Source of the DNA: Deltaproteobacteria bacterium UBA2385
GTDB taxonomy: Bacteria > Myxococcota_A > UBA796 > UBA2385
Direction of reading: 5' to 3'
Assembly: GCA_002343455.1 (NCBI GenBank)
Contig: DDSR01000388.1
Coordinates: 1-14,521, forward strand
DNA: 14,521 bases
Numbering within the stretch: the stretch's first letter is position 1; each line of letters begins with the position of its first letter. A program made the position numbers and the translations under genes. Below the pieces are notes generated by a model. That model worked only from the letters and a program-made list of their open reading frames with translations. It did not search any database and was not told where the DNA came from. Shown in pieces: positions 6,910-14,189 of this stretch.

Positions 6910-7880
6910 GCCTCTGGCAGGGCTGGGTGCGGGCCCTGCAGCGGCAGGAGGTCGGGACCTCGCTGGCCCTCTTCCGCATGGCGGTGGCCCTGGGCTCGCT
7001 CTGGCTGGTGCTCTCGATGCTGCCTCACGGGCGGATCACCCTGCTCTGGCTGCGCCGGGCGGACGGCGGCTACCGCGAGGGGAGCTCGGGGAGCTGGCTG
7101 GTCGAAGCCCTGGGAGGGGCCAGCTCGACGGTGGTCTGGGGGCTGGTGGCGGTCGGCATCCTGGCCGGCCTGGCGCTGCTGCTCGGCCTCGCCAGCCGCC
7201 TCTCGGCCTTCCTGGCCTTGCAGTCGGTGCTGGCCCTGGGCTGGATCAACGTCCACGCCGGCGGCAGCTACGACGACCTCGCCACCAACGCCCTCTGGCT
7301 GCTGGTGCTGGCCGACTCCGGCGCCACCCTCTCCCTCTCCTGCCGCCTGCGCACCGGGAGCTGGACATCGGACCGGCTCGTCTCCTCCTGGCCCCGCTGG
7401 CTGGCCGTGCTCCAGCTGGTCCTGATGTACTCCACCAGCGGCGCCCAGAAGATCAGCCACCACTGGGTGCCCGGGGGCGAGGCCTCGGCCCTGTACTACA
7501 TCCTCCAGCAGCCGGAGTGGCAGCGCGGCGACATGCGCTGGCTGGCCGAGGTCTACCCCCTCACCCAGGCGGTCACGACCCTGACCTGGCTGTGGGAGAT
7601 CAGCTCGCCCCTGCTGCTGCTGGTCTTCCTGGCCCGCTGGCGGGGCGAGCGAGCCAGCCAGCAGGGTGCACGGGCCAGCCGGCTGGGGCGCCTCTTCCAG
7701 CGCTACGACCTGCGCCTGGGCTTCGCGGCTATCGGCATCCCGATGCACCTGGGCACCCTGCTGCTGATGGACGTCGGGCCGTTCTCGGCCCTGTCGATCG
7801 CCTACTACGCGGCTCTCTTCCATCCCGACGAGGTTCGGGCCCTCGTCACTCGCGTCGCCAGGCGCCCAGCCCCAGGCTGA
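6906..7880 (+). CDS. HTTM-domain (vitamin K-dependent gamma-carboxylase-like) integral membrane protein
   Basis: A 324-residue polytopic membrane protein of the HTTM superfamily, the transmembrane part of vitamin K-dependent gamma-carboxylase found scattered in bacteria. Hydrophobic helices lie near residues 20-40, 74-95, 98-116, 126-140, 164-178, 217-241 and 272-305. Family features include the N-terminal LALFRMAVALGSLWL (20-34), WINVHAGGSYDD (113-124) and MYSTSGAQKISHHWVPGG (174-191). By eye, Lys182 in the last motif aligns with the Lys of human carboxylase (AGVKKLDADW, Lys218) that acts as base on vitamin K; this comparison is from memory. The ATG at 6906 overlaps the upstream stop (ATGA) and has GGAGAGG before it. 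Bacterial HTTM proteins mostly lack a proven reaction, so true carboxylase activity is unproven. The last 35 bases overlap the opposing DUF423 gene. Confidence 0.9.
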   Translation: MSLWQGWVRALQRQEVGTSLALFRMAVALGSLWLVLSMLPHGRITLLWLRRADGGYREGSSGSWLVEALGGASSTVVWGLVAVGILAGLALLLGLASRLSAFLALQSVLALGWINVHAGGSYDDLATNALWLLVLADSGATLSLSCRLRTGSWTSDRLVSSWPRWLAVLQLVLMYSTSGAQKISHHWVPGGEASALYYILQQPEWQRGDMRWLAEVYPLTQAVTTLTWLWEISSPLLLLVFLARWRGERASQQGARASRLGRLFQRYDLRLGFAAIGIPMHLGTLLLMDVGPFSALSIAYYAALFHPDEVRALVTRVARRPAPG

Positions 7881-8250
7881 GCCAGCCCGCCAGCAGGCTC
7901 AGGCCCCCGAAGGGGGTGATCATGCCCAGGGCGCCGAAGTCGGCCAGGACCAGGGCCCACAGGGATCCCGTGAAGAGCAGGACGCCCACGGTGAAGGCTC
8001 CCCCGGCGAAGCGGAGGGCCCGGCTGGCGCGCCGCTCGGCCAGCAGGCCCACCACCAGCAGCACCACGGCGTGGACCATCGCGTAGCGCGTGCCCGTGTG
8101 AAAGACCTCCAACCGCTCCGGGCTGACCAGCTCCCGCAAGGCGTGCGCGCCAAAGGCGCCGCCGGCCACCGAGAGGAAGCCTATTGCGCAGGCAATCCCG
8201 AGAATTCGACGAACGAAGGGTGCATTTCGTTGGCTTACAGCCTCGTGCAT
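7846..8250 (-). CDS. DUF423 family small membrane protein (YgdD-like)
   Basis: A 134-residue protein, the usual length for DUF423, with four predicted membrane helices at about residues 16-36, 57-71, 82-103 and 110-131. Family hallmarks are GAFGAHALRE (31-40), FHTGTRYAMVHAVVLL (50-65), LLFTGSLWALVL (91-102) and LGMITPFGGLSLLAGW (108-123). The biochemical role of this widespread inner-membrane family is not established. The ATG at 8250 has GGAG eight bases upstream on the minus strand. The gene stands alone on this strand, is divergent from the 8347 gene across 96 bases, and its 3' end overlaps the HTTM gene by 35 bases, leaving no room for a separate terminator. Confidence 0.94.
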   Translation of the reverse strand: MHEAVSQRNAPFVRRILGIACAIGFLSVAGGAFGAHALRELVSPERLEVFHTGTRYAMVHAVVLLVVGLLAERRASRALRFAGGAFTVGVLLFTGSLWALVLADFGALGMITPFGGLSLLAGWLSLGLGAWRRE

Positions 8251-8346
8251 GGTTCCATCTCCAGATTTGTGATACCGTCTTCCTGATGGGCGCTTCGGCG
8301 GCGTAGCGCTCCATTGCCTTCACCGTTGGTGATTACGGAGTGATCC

Positions 8347-9825
8347 ATGTCGGGATTTGAGCAGTCGGGCCCCTCATCCGAAGGGAGCGGACATGCCAGC
8401 TTGCAGCGCGAGTTCGAGCTGGCGACCAACAACCTCCTCGAGCTCCAGTCTGAGGTCGGAAGCCTGCTTCAGCGCAGCGTAACCGATCCCCTCTTCGAGC
8501 ATCGTTTCCGCCATCGCCTGGAAGAGCTGCAGCGCCAGCGCAAGGACATGATGATCATCTGGGCGCGCATCGCGCTGACCTGGAAGATGTGGGGCGGCAA
8601 CGTGGTGCTGGAGGGTGCGCCGGACGAGCAGTCGGCCGTCTTGCCGCCGCCCTCCACCGCGCAGGCCTCCTTCCCGTCCTCCTCGGCTCGCAGCGAGCCC
8701 GAGATCATCTCCCGCAGCCGCATCCGGCGCGTCGAGCCCCGGGCCTCGATGATCGACGACGGCCCGGTGTCCGAGCCCAGCGCCCCCGTGCGGGCCCCCC
8801 TGGAGTACGACCACGAGGCCCTGCTGGAGGTGCTGCGCGTGCTCGGCGAGCCCGGCCGGCCGATCGACCACACCGAGGGTGTGCGCGAGGAGCTCGGCCG
8901 CTTGTGCAGCGGGACCTCGGCCTTCCGCATCGACGTCTGGGCGCGCATGCCCAAGGCGATCCAGCAGGCCCTGGTCGGCATCGTGGTCTCCCGGGCCCGC
9001 CACGTCCAGGACGAGGTGGATCCCGACCACATCCCCGCCGAGATGAGCGGCGACCTCGACCGGGTCTTCTCGTCGATGACCAGCTTCTCCAAGCGCGAGC
9101 AGCCCGGCTTCGTCTTCGGCCTGCAGCGCCACCACCACCCCCGGGGCCTGACCTGGCTGGCCGACGCCCGCCGCTGGTGGGCCGACCTGGCCGACTTCCT
9201 GCCCGATCCGGGCCTGCTCAACCCCGATCGGGCCCTGGCCGAGCTGCGCCGAGCGGCGGCGACCACCCCGGTGGCCGACGAGAACGAAGCCTTGCTGGCC
9301 ATCGCCGGCAAGGCCATCGACGCCGGCCTGGACCCCGAGGATCCGCGCCTCGTCTCGGCGATGATCCCCCACTACGACGCCCTGCGCAAGGAGGCCCGCT
9401 TCAAGCACCTCCGCAAGGCGATTCGTGAGCTCCGCAAGCTGGACGAGCAGTCCGAGGCCGAGCTGACCGGCGGGACCGAGCTGCCCGAGGACTGGGCCTT
9501 CGAGGGCCTGGTCGACGGGCGCATCGCGATCATCGTCGGCGACGCCCCGGAAGAGGTGCGCAAGCGCCTCTCCGAGGTCTTCCGCTGGGCGCGGGCCGAC
9601 TGGATCACCGGGGACGCCGGGCGCAGCCTGGAAGAGGCCGTCGACCGGATCCGCCAGGGCCAGGTCGACCATGTGATCGTCGTGCGCCGCTTCGCCGGGC
9701 TGGACGCCGATCGCCTGCTGCTGCCCGTCTGCGAGCTGGCCCGCGTGCCGGTGGCCGACATCAAGGGCGGCTTTGGCGTGACAGCCTTCCGCAAGGCGCT
9801 CGAAGTCGCGCTGGAGCATGGCTGA
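8347..9825 (+). CDS. Uncharacterised protein with coiled-coil N-terminus and DUF2325-like C-terminal domain
   Basis: A 492-residue soluble protein without signal peptide or membrane helix; I do not recognise a named family for the whole. Residues 19-80 are strongly helical (heptad-like Leu/Glu/Arg/Gln, probably coiled coil). Residues 92-150 are a Ser/Pro/Glu-rich disordered linker. Residues 155-370 are mostly helical, with RHHHPRGLTWLADARRWW (261-278) the most distinctive stretch. Residues 391-490 look like a small alpha/beta Rossmann-like domain: beta strands RIAIIVG (392-398), ADWITG (417-422), VDHVIVVRRF (440-449) and VPVADIKGGFG (467-477), with helices between. That order, including a glycine-ending final loop before the last helix, resembles DUF2325; the assignment is by pattern, not search. 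ATG 8347 follows GGAG with seven bases of spacing. It is the first gene of a close four-gene run that ends in an ABC exporter pair. Confidence 0.85.
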   Translation: MSGFEQSGPSSEGSGHASLQREFELATNNLLELQSEVGSLLQRSVTDPLFEHRFRHRLEELQRQRKDMMIIWARIALTWKMWGGNVVLEGAPDEQSAVLPPPSTAQASFPSSSARSEPEIISRSRIRRVEPRASMIDDGPVSEPSAPVRAPLEYDHEALLEVLRVLGEPGRPIDHTEGVREELGRLCSGTSAFRIDVWARMPKAIQQALVGIVVSRARHVQDEVDPDHIPAEMSGDLDRVFSSMTSFSKREQPGFVFGLQRHHHPRGLTWLADARRWWADLADFLPDPGLLNPDRALAELRRAAATTPVADENEALLAIAGKAIDAGLDPEDPRLVSAMIPHYDALRKEARFKHLRKAIRELRKLDEQSEAELTGGTELPEDWAFEGLVDGRIAIIVGDAPEEVRKRLSEVFRWARADWITGDAGRSLEEAVDRIRQGQVDHVIVVRRFAGLDADRLLLPVCELARVPVADIKGGFGVTAFRKALEVALEHG

Positions 9826-9846
9826 GAGCGGGATACCCCTCGGGCC

Positions 9847-10545
9847 ATGCCCCCCCGCGACCCGACCCCCGCCGCGCCCGAAGAGGAGCCGCTCGCCGAC
9901 GAGGCCGAGCTGGACCCCTCCCGGCTGCTCGGGCTGGAGCCCGGTCCGCTTGCCGTGCAGGAGGCCCAGCCCGAGCATGCCCAGCCCGAGCCCCAGCAGG
10001 CGCTCCAGGAGCTGGCCGACCGCATGGCGGCCCTGCTCCGCCCCGAGCCGCTCCCCAGCGGCGAGCAGCTCCTGTCTGAAGGCGCGCGGGGCGAGCGGCG
10101 TGAGGGCGAGCCCTCCGGCCCGACCCCGAGCTGGTGGCGGGACCCGGATCTGACCGCCTACGGCGACGAGGACCTGCTGCCCGCGCGGGCCTCGGCGCTG
10201 CCGATCGCCGGGGTCGAGGAGCGGGTCAGCCTGCCCGACCTGGACGGGTTCAGCCTGCCGGCGACCCTGGCGACCGCCCTGCACGGCGCGGTGCTCAGCG
10301 GCGAGCTGGTGGACAACGAGCACGGCGAGCGCGGCCTGTGGCTGGGCAGCCACTGGCTGGGGCTGCGCGAGGCCGGCCGCACCTGGCGCCTGCTGCTGGG
10401 CAGCGTCGAGCTGCACGCCCCGCTCGAGCTCAGCGACGGACCCGGTCCCCGCCTGATCATCGGCGGCGATCTGCTCGCCGGTCACCTGCGGATCGACCCG
10501 GCCCTCCGCCACCAGCTCGGCCCCCACCCGAAGCCGCGGAGCTGA
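9847..10545 (+). CDS. Hypothetical protein, acidic and Pro-rich N-terminus
   Basis: A 232-residue protein of no recognised family. Residues 1-100 are rich in Pro, Glu, Ala and Leu and probably disordered, except for a short helix (about 50-64, LQELADRMAALL). Residues 118-215 look folded, with alternating beta-like segments: RVSLPDLDGFSLP (126-138), GLWLGSHWLGL (163-173), TWRLLLGSVELHAPLEL (179-195) and GPRLIIGGDLLAGHLRI (200-216). No signal peptide or membrane helix is present. Codon use matches its neighbours (G/C at nearly every third base), supporting a real gene. The start is uncertain: ATG 9847 lies 21 bases after the upstream stop and lacks a clear ribosome site. Only one base separates its stop from the exporter start, so it is very likely co-transcribed with the ABC genes. 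Confidence 0.72.
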   Translation: MPPRDPTPAAPEEEPLADEAELDPSRLLGLEPGPLAVQEAQPEHAQPEPQQALQELADRMAALLRPEPLPSGEQLLSEGARGERREGEPSGPTPSWWRDPDLTAYGDEDLLPARASALPIAGVEERVSLPDLDGFSLPATLATALHGAVLSGELVDNEHGERGLWLGSHWLGLREAGRTWRLLLGSVELHAPLELSDGPGPRLIIGGDLLAGHLRIDPALRHQLGPHPKPRS

Positions 10546-10546
10546 G

Positions 10547-12331
10547 GTGCACCCGATCCTCCGCCTCGCCCGGGACTACGGGTGGAAGCGCCGCGGCAGC
10601 TACCTGGGCGGCGTCCTGGCCATGCTGGCCACCAACGGCATCGCCGTGCGCATCCCCGTCGAGCTCGGCCGGGCGATCGACGCCCTGGCGGCCGGCGACG
10701 CGGTCTGGAGCCACGCCGGCTGGATCACCCTGATGGGCGCCTGCCTGATGGCGGTGCGCACCCTGTCGCGGGTGCTCTTCTTCAACCCCGGCCGCGACGT
10801 CGAGTACGAGGTCCGCCGCGACATCTTCGCCCGCCTGCTGCGCCTGCAGCCCTCGTTCTACGCCACCCACAAGCGCGGCGACCTGATCAGCCGCGCCAGC
10901 AACGACATCACCTGGGCCCGCCTCGCCCTGGGCTTCGGCCTGCTGGCCCTGGTCAACGTCAGCACCGCCTTCCTGATGACCGGCGGCCAGATGCTGGCCC
11001 TCTCCCCGCGCCTGACCCTCTTCGTGATCGCCCCGCTGCTGGTCGGCCTGCTGGTCGTCCACCTCTGCATCCACGCCCTGCTGGAGAGCCAGCGGGCCTT
11101 CCAGACCGAGACCGGCCTGCTCTCGGACCAGGTCCTGGGCAGCCTGCAGGGCATCTCCACCATCCAGGGCTTCGTCGCCGAGGAGGCATTCCTCAAGCGC
11201 CTCGACCTGCGCAACCAGCGCCTCTTCTCGCTGACGATCCGCATGGCCTGGCTGCGCTCGGTGGCCTTCCCGCTGCTGGTGCTGGCCAGCAGCTCGGCGA
11301 TCGCCATCCTGATCGGCATCGGCGGGCCGATGGCCCTGTCGGGCGAGGTCAGCGTCGGCGAGATCGCCGCCTTCGCCGCCCTGCTGGCGACCCTGGCCGG
11401 CCCGCTGCGCTCGCTGGGCTGGATGCTCTCGGTGGTCCAACAGAGCCGGGCGGCGCTGGAGCGCATCTTCGAGCTGCTGGACGCCCCGGTCGAGCGCCCC
11501 GAGCTGCAGGGGGGGGTGGCCGCCCAGGCGCTGCCCGCCGGGCAGGGGCCGGGCTTCCGCATCCGCGGCCTGAGCCACGCCTACCCCGACGAGCCCGACC
11601 GGCTGGTGCTCCAGGAGATCGACCTGGACATCGCGCCGGGCGAGGTGGTGGGCCTCTTCGGCAGGACCGGCAGCGGCAAGTCGACCCTTGTGCGCCTGCT
11701 GGCCCGGGTCTTCAACCCGCAGCCGGGAATGGTCACGGTTCGGGGGGCCGAGGGGGGCGAGGCCGACCTGGTGGCCCTGGACCTGGACGCCTGGCGGGAT
11801 CGCCTCGCGGTGGTGCCGCAGCGCCCCTTCCTCTTCAGCGAGAGCATCGCCCGCAACATCGTCCTGCAGGAGCCCGTCGACCTGCCCGCGGCCCTCCGGG
11901 CGGCCGAGCAGGCGGCGCTGGGCCCCGATCTGAACCAGCTCGCCCAGGGCCTGGAGACCGTCGTCGGCGAGCGCGGCATCATGCTCTCCGGCGGGCAGCG
12001 CCAGCGGGTCGCCCTGGCCCGCGGCCTGGCGCGAGAGGCCGACCTGGTCGTGCTCGACGACGTGCTCTCGGCGGTCGATCACGAGGCCGAGGCCCGGCTG
12101 GTCGAGGCCCTGGTGCGCCACGCCCGCGGCCCCCGCAAGCCCACAACCTTCATCGTCAGCCACCGCCTCAGCGCCCTGCGGCGCGCCGACCGCATCCTGG
12201 TGCTCGACCAGGGGCGGCTGATCGACCAGGGCACCCACAGCGAGCTGGTGGCGCGGCCGGGCCCCTACCAGGACGCCTGGCGGGTCCAGAGCGAGGGGCC
12301 CGCCGAGCCCGCGCTGGTGGGGGCCCGATGA
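10547..12331 (+). CDS. ABC exporter half-transporter with degenerate ATP site (MdlA/BmrC-like)
   Basis: A 594-residue half-transporter: six-helix exporter membrane domain (about 15-310) followed by a nucleotide-binding domain (about 337-575). The intracellular-loop sequence FYATHKRGDLISRASNDI (104-121) is typical of the family. In the ATPase domain: Walker A GRTGSGKST (372-380), Q-loop Gln425, signature LSGGQ (480-484), Walker B VVLDD (501-505) and switch His539. The residue after the Walker B Asp is Asp505 instead of the catalytic Glu, the mark of the non-hydrolytic site in heterodimeric exporters such as MdlA and BmrC (established for that group). The partner is the next gene, joined by an ATGA overlap. 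The start is GTG at 10547, with GGAG about five bases upstream and only one base after the previous stop. The exported substrate (lipid, peptide or drug) cannot be told. Confidence 0.94.
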   Translation: MHPILRLARDYGWKRRGSYLGGVLAMLATNGIAVRIPVELGRAIDALAAGDAVWSHAGWITLMGACLMAVRTLSRVLFFNPGRDVEYEVRRDIFARLLRLQPSFYATHKRGDLISRASNDITWARLALGFGLLALVNVSTAFLMTGGQMLALSPRLTLFVIAPLLVGLLVVHLCIHALLESQRAFQTETGLLSDQVLGSLQGISTIQGFVAEEAFLKRLDLRNQRLFSLTIRMAWLRSVAFPLLVLASSSAIAILIGIGGPMALSGEVSVGEIAAFAALLATLAGPLRSLGWMLSVVQQSRAALERIFELLDAPVERPELQGGVAAQALPAGQGPGFRIRGLSHAYPDEPDRLVLQEIDLDIAPGEVVGLFGRTGSGKSTLVRLLARVFNPQPGMVTVRGAEGGEADLVALDLDAWRDRLAVVPQRPFLFSESIARNIVLQEPVDLPAALRAAEQAALGPDLNQLAQGLETVVGERGIMLSGGQRQRVALARGLAREADLVVLDDVLSAVDHEAEARLVEALVRHARGPRKPTTFIVSHRLSALRRADRILVLDQGRLIDQGTHSELVARPGPYQDAWRVQSEGPAEPALVGAR

Positions 12332-14139
12332 AGGCCGCGAGCAGGAGCGAAGAGGGCGCGCTGGGTGGCGAGGGCCAGTCCGATCTCAGCCTGCTGAAGA
12401 TGGCCTGGCCGCACGCCCGCCCCGACGCCTGGGCCTTCATCCTGGCCCTGGCCTTGGGGCCGATCATCGCCGCGCTCAGCCTCGCCCAGCCCTGGCTGCT
12501 GCGGCTGGCCATCGACGAGCACCTCGTCCCCAAGCAGGCCGAGGGGCTGACCGAGCTGGCCCTGGCCATCTTCGGCATCGCCCTGCTCAGCTGGCTGCTG
12601 CAGATCGCCTACACGATGGTGCTGGCTTGGGCAGGGGCGCGGACGATCCTGCGCCTGCGGCAGGCGATGGCCCGCCACCTCTTCTCGCTCTCCCAGCGCT
12701 TCTTCGACAAGCAGCCCACCGGGCGGCTGATGACCCGCCTGACCAGCGACATCGAGAGCCTGGGCGACGCCGTCACCGCCGGCGGCTTCACCATCGTCCT
12801 GGACGCCCTGGTGGTCCTGGGCGTCCTGGTCGCCATGCTGGCGATGAACCCTCGCCTGACCCTGGTCACCCTGGCCCTGTCGCCGCTGCTGATCCTGGCC
12901 ATCGAGGGCATGCGCCGCGGCCTGCGCCGGCTCTTCGTCGAGGTCCGCGAGGCGGTCGCCGCGGTCAACACCTACCTCTCCGAGCGCATCGACGGGGTCG
13001 AGATCATCCAGCTCTACCGGCACGAGGCGACCGCCGAGCGCTGGTTCGACGAGCACAACCTGCGCGTCCGGCGCGCGGCGACCAAGAGCAATGTGCTGGA
13101 GTCCGCCCTCTTCAGCATCGTCGACGGCTTCTCCAGCGTCGTCGTCGGGGCCCTGCTCTGGGTCGGCTCGGGCGAGGCCCTGCGCATGGCGGGGATGGAG
13201 CTCTCTCCCGCCGATGTGCTCAGCGCCGGCACCATGGTCGCCTTCATCGACTACCTCGACCGCCTCTTTCTGCCCCTCCGCGACGCCAGCAACAAGCTGG
13301 CCACGATCCAGCGGGCCTTCGCCGCGCTGGTCAAGATCGGCGCCCTGCTGCGGATCAGCGAGCCGCTGGAGGCCGGCTCGACGGCCAGCCCGCTGGGCGA
13401 GGTCAGCGGGCATATCCAGCTTCGCGGGGTGCGCTTCGCCTACGTCCCGGGCGGCGACGAGGTGCTCAAGGGCATCGACCTGGAGGTCCGCCCCGGCGAG
13501 GTGGTGGCCCTGGTCGGCCCCAGCGGCAGCGGCAAGACCACCCTGACCCGGCTGCTGGACCGCAGCTACACCGGCTACGACGGCAGCATCACCCTGGACG
13601 GGCGGGAGCTGTCCAGCATCGGGCTGGGCGATCTGCGCCGGCGCATCGTCTCGGTGCGGCAGGACATCCAGATCTTCAGCGAGGACATCGCCTTCAACCT
13701 GAGCCTGGACAACCCGGGCATCGACGCCGCCCAGCGCCAGGCGGCGGCCCGGCTGGTCCACGCCGACGGCTTCATCGAGGAGCTCGGCTGGGGGCATGTC
13801 CTGCGCGAGCGCGGCGCCGACCTCTCCGTCGGGCAGGGTCAGCTCCTCACCTTCGCCCGGGCGATGGCCCACGACCCGGCGGTCGTCATCCTCGACGAGG
13901 CCACCGCCAGCATCGACTCGGTGACCGAGGCGCTGGTCCAGGACGCCGTCTCCGCCATCCTCTCCCGCAAGACGACCATCGTCGTCGCCCACCGGCTCAG
14001 CACGGTGGTCGCGGCGGACCGGATCTGTTTCCTGCAGGAGGGCCGCATCGTCGAGCAGGGCAGCCACGCCGAGCTGATGGCCCTGGGCGGGCGCTACGCC
14101 GAGCTGGTGGCCGCGGGCGAGGAGGGGCTCGCCGGCTGA
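12328..14139 (+). CDS. ABC exporter half-transporter with canonical ATP site (MdlB/BmrD-like)
   Basis: A 603-residue partner half-transporter: membrane domain about residues 30-335 with FFDKQPTGRLMTRLTSDIES (125-144), and nucleotide-binding domain about 363-595. Walker A is GPSGSGKTT (397-405), Q-loop Gln445, signature LSVGQ (499-503), Walker B VVILDE (519-524) with catalytic Glu524, and switch His555. The signature departs from LSGGQ, while the Walker B is complete. Paired with the upstream protein this gives one canonical site (this Walker A/B with the partner LSGGQ) and one degenerate site, matching the MdlAB/BmrCD arrangement. It starts at ATG 12328 within the ATGA overlap, which supports coupled equal synthesis. 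The N-terminal extension of about 20 residues is Ser/Glu/Gly-rich and cytosolic. The next gene begins 50 bases after the stop, probably under its own promoter. Confidence 0.94.
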   Translation: MKAASRSEEGALGGEGQSDLSLLKMAWPHARPDAWAFILALALGPIIAALSLAQPWLLRLAIDEHLVPKQAEGLTELALAIFGIALLSWLLQIAYTMVLAWAGARTILRLRQAMARHLFSLSQRFFDKQPTGRLMTRLTSDIESLGDAVTAGGFTIVLDALVVLGVLVAMLAMNPRLTLVTLALSPLLILAIEGMRRGLRRLFVEVREAVAAVNTYLSERIDGVEIIQLYRHEATAERWFDEHNLRVRRAATKSNVLESALFSIVDGFSSVVVGALLWVGSGEALRMAGMELSPADVLSAGTMVAFIDYLDRLFLPLRDASNKLATIQRAFAALVKIGALLRISEPLEAGSTASPLGEVSGHIQLRGVRFAYVPGGDEVLKGIDLEVRPGEVVALVGPSGSGKTTLTRLLDRSYTGYDGSITLDGRELSSIGLGDLRRRIVSVRQDIQIFSEDIAFNLSLDNPGIDAAQRQAAARLVHADGFIEELGWGHVLRERGADLSVGQGQLLTFARAMAHDPAVVILDEATASIDSVTEALVQDAVSAILSRKTTIVVAHRLSTVVAADRICFLQEGRIVEQGSHAELMALGGRYAELVAAGEEGLAG

Positions 14140-14167
14140 AATCCTGGCAGGGGTCCGGCGCAAGGGG

Positions 14168-14173
14168 TACCCT
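14168..14173 (+). promoter_or_regulatory. Weak possible -10 element before the last lipoprotein gene
   Basis: TACCCT fits the TAnnnT minimal -10 pattern and lies 16 bases before the ATG at 14190, inside the GGGTACCC palindrome. No convincing -35 element is present: TGGCAG at 14145-14150 has the right 17-base spacing but poor similarity. Transcription would begin just before the ribosome site. Confidence 0.18.
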
Positions 14174-14189
14174 TAGGCCCGGAGGAGAA

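Noticed and set aside
8251..8346. Promoters in the 96-base divergent gap between DUF423 and the 8347 gene
   Set aside because: TATCAC on the minus strand (8269-8274) and TTGCCT on the plus strand (8314-8319) were considered, but neither has a partner element at proper spacing.
14145..14160. TGGCA as a sigma-54 promoter
   Set aside because: The matching TTGC element at the required distance is absent.
12265..14163. 632-codon minus-strand frame opposite the second ABC gene
   Set aside because: It is a shadow of a gene with complete ABC motifs; composition is biased and no domain is seen.
14164..14174. GGGTACCC palindrome as a terminator after the ABC genes
   Set aside because: The stem is only four bases per side without a loop and there is no T tract.
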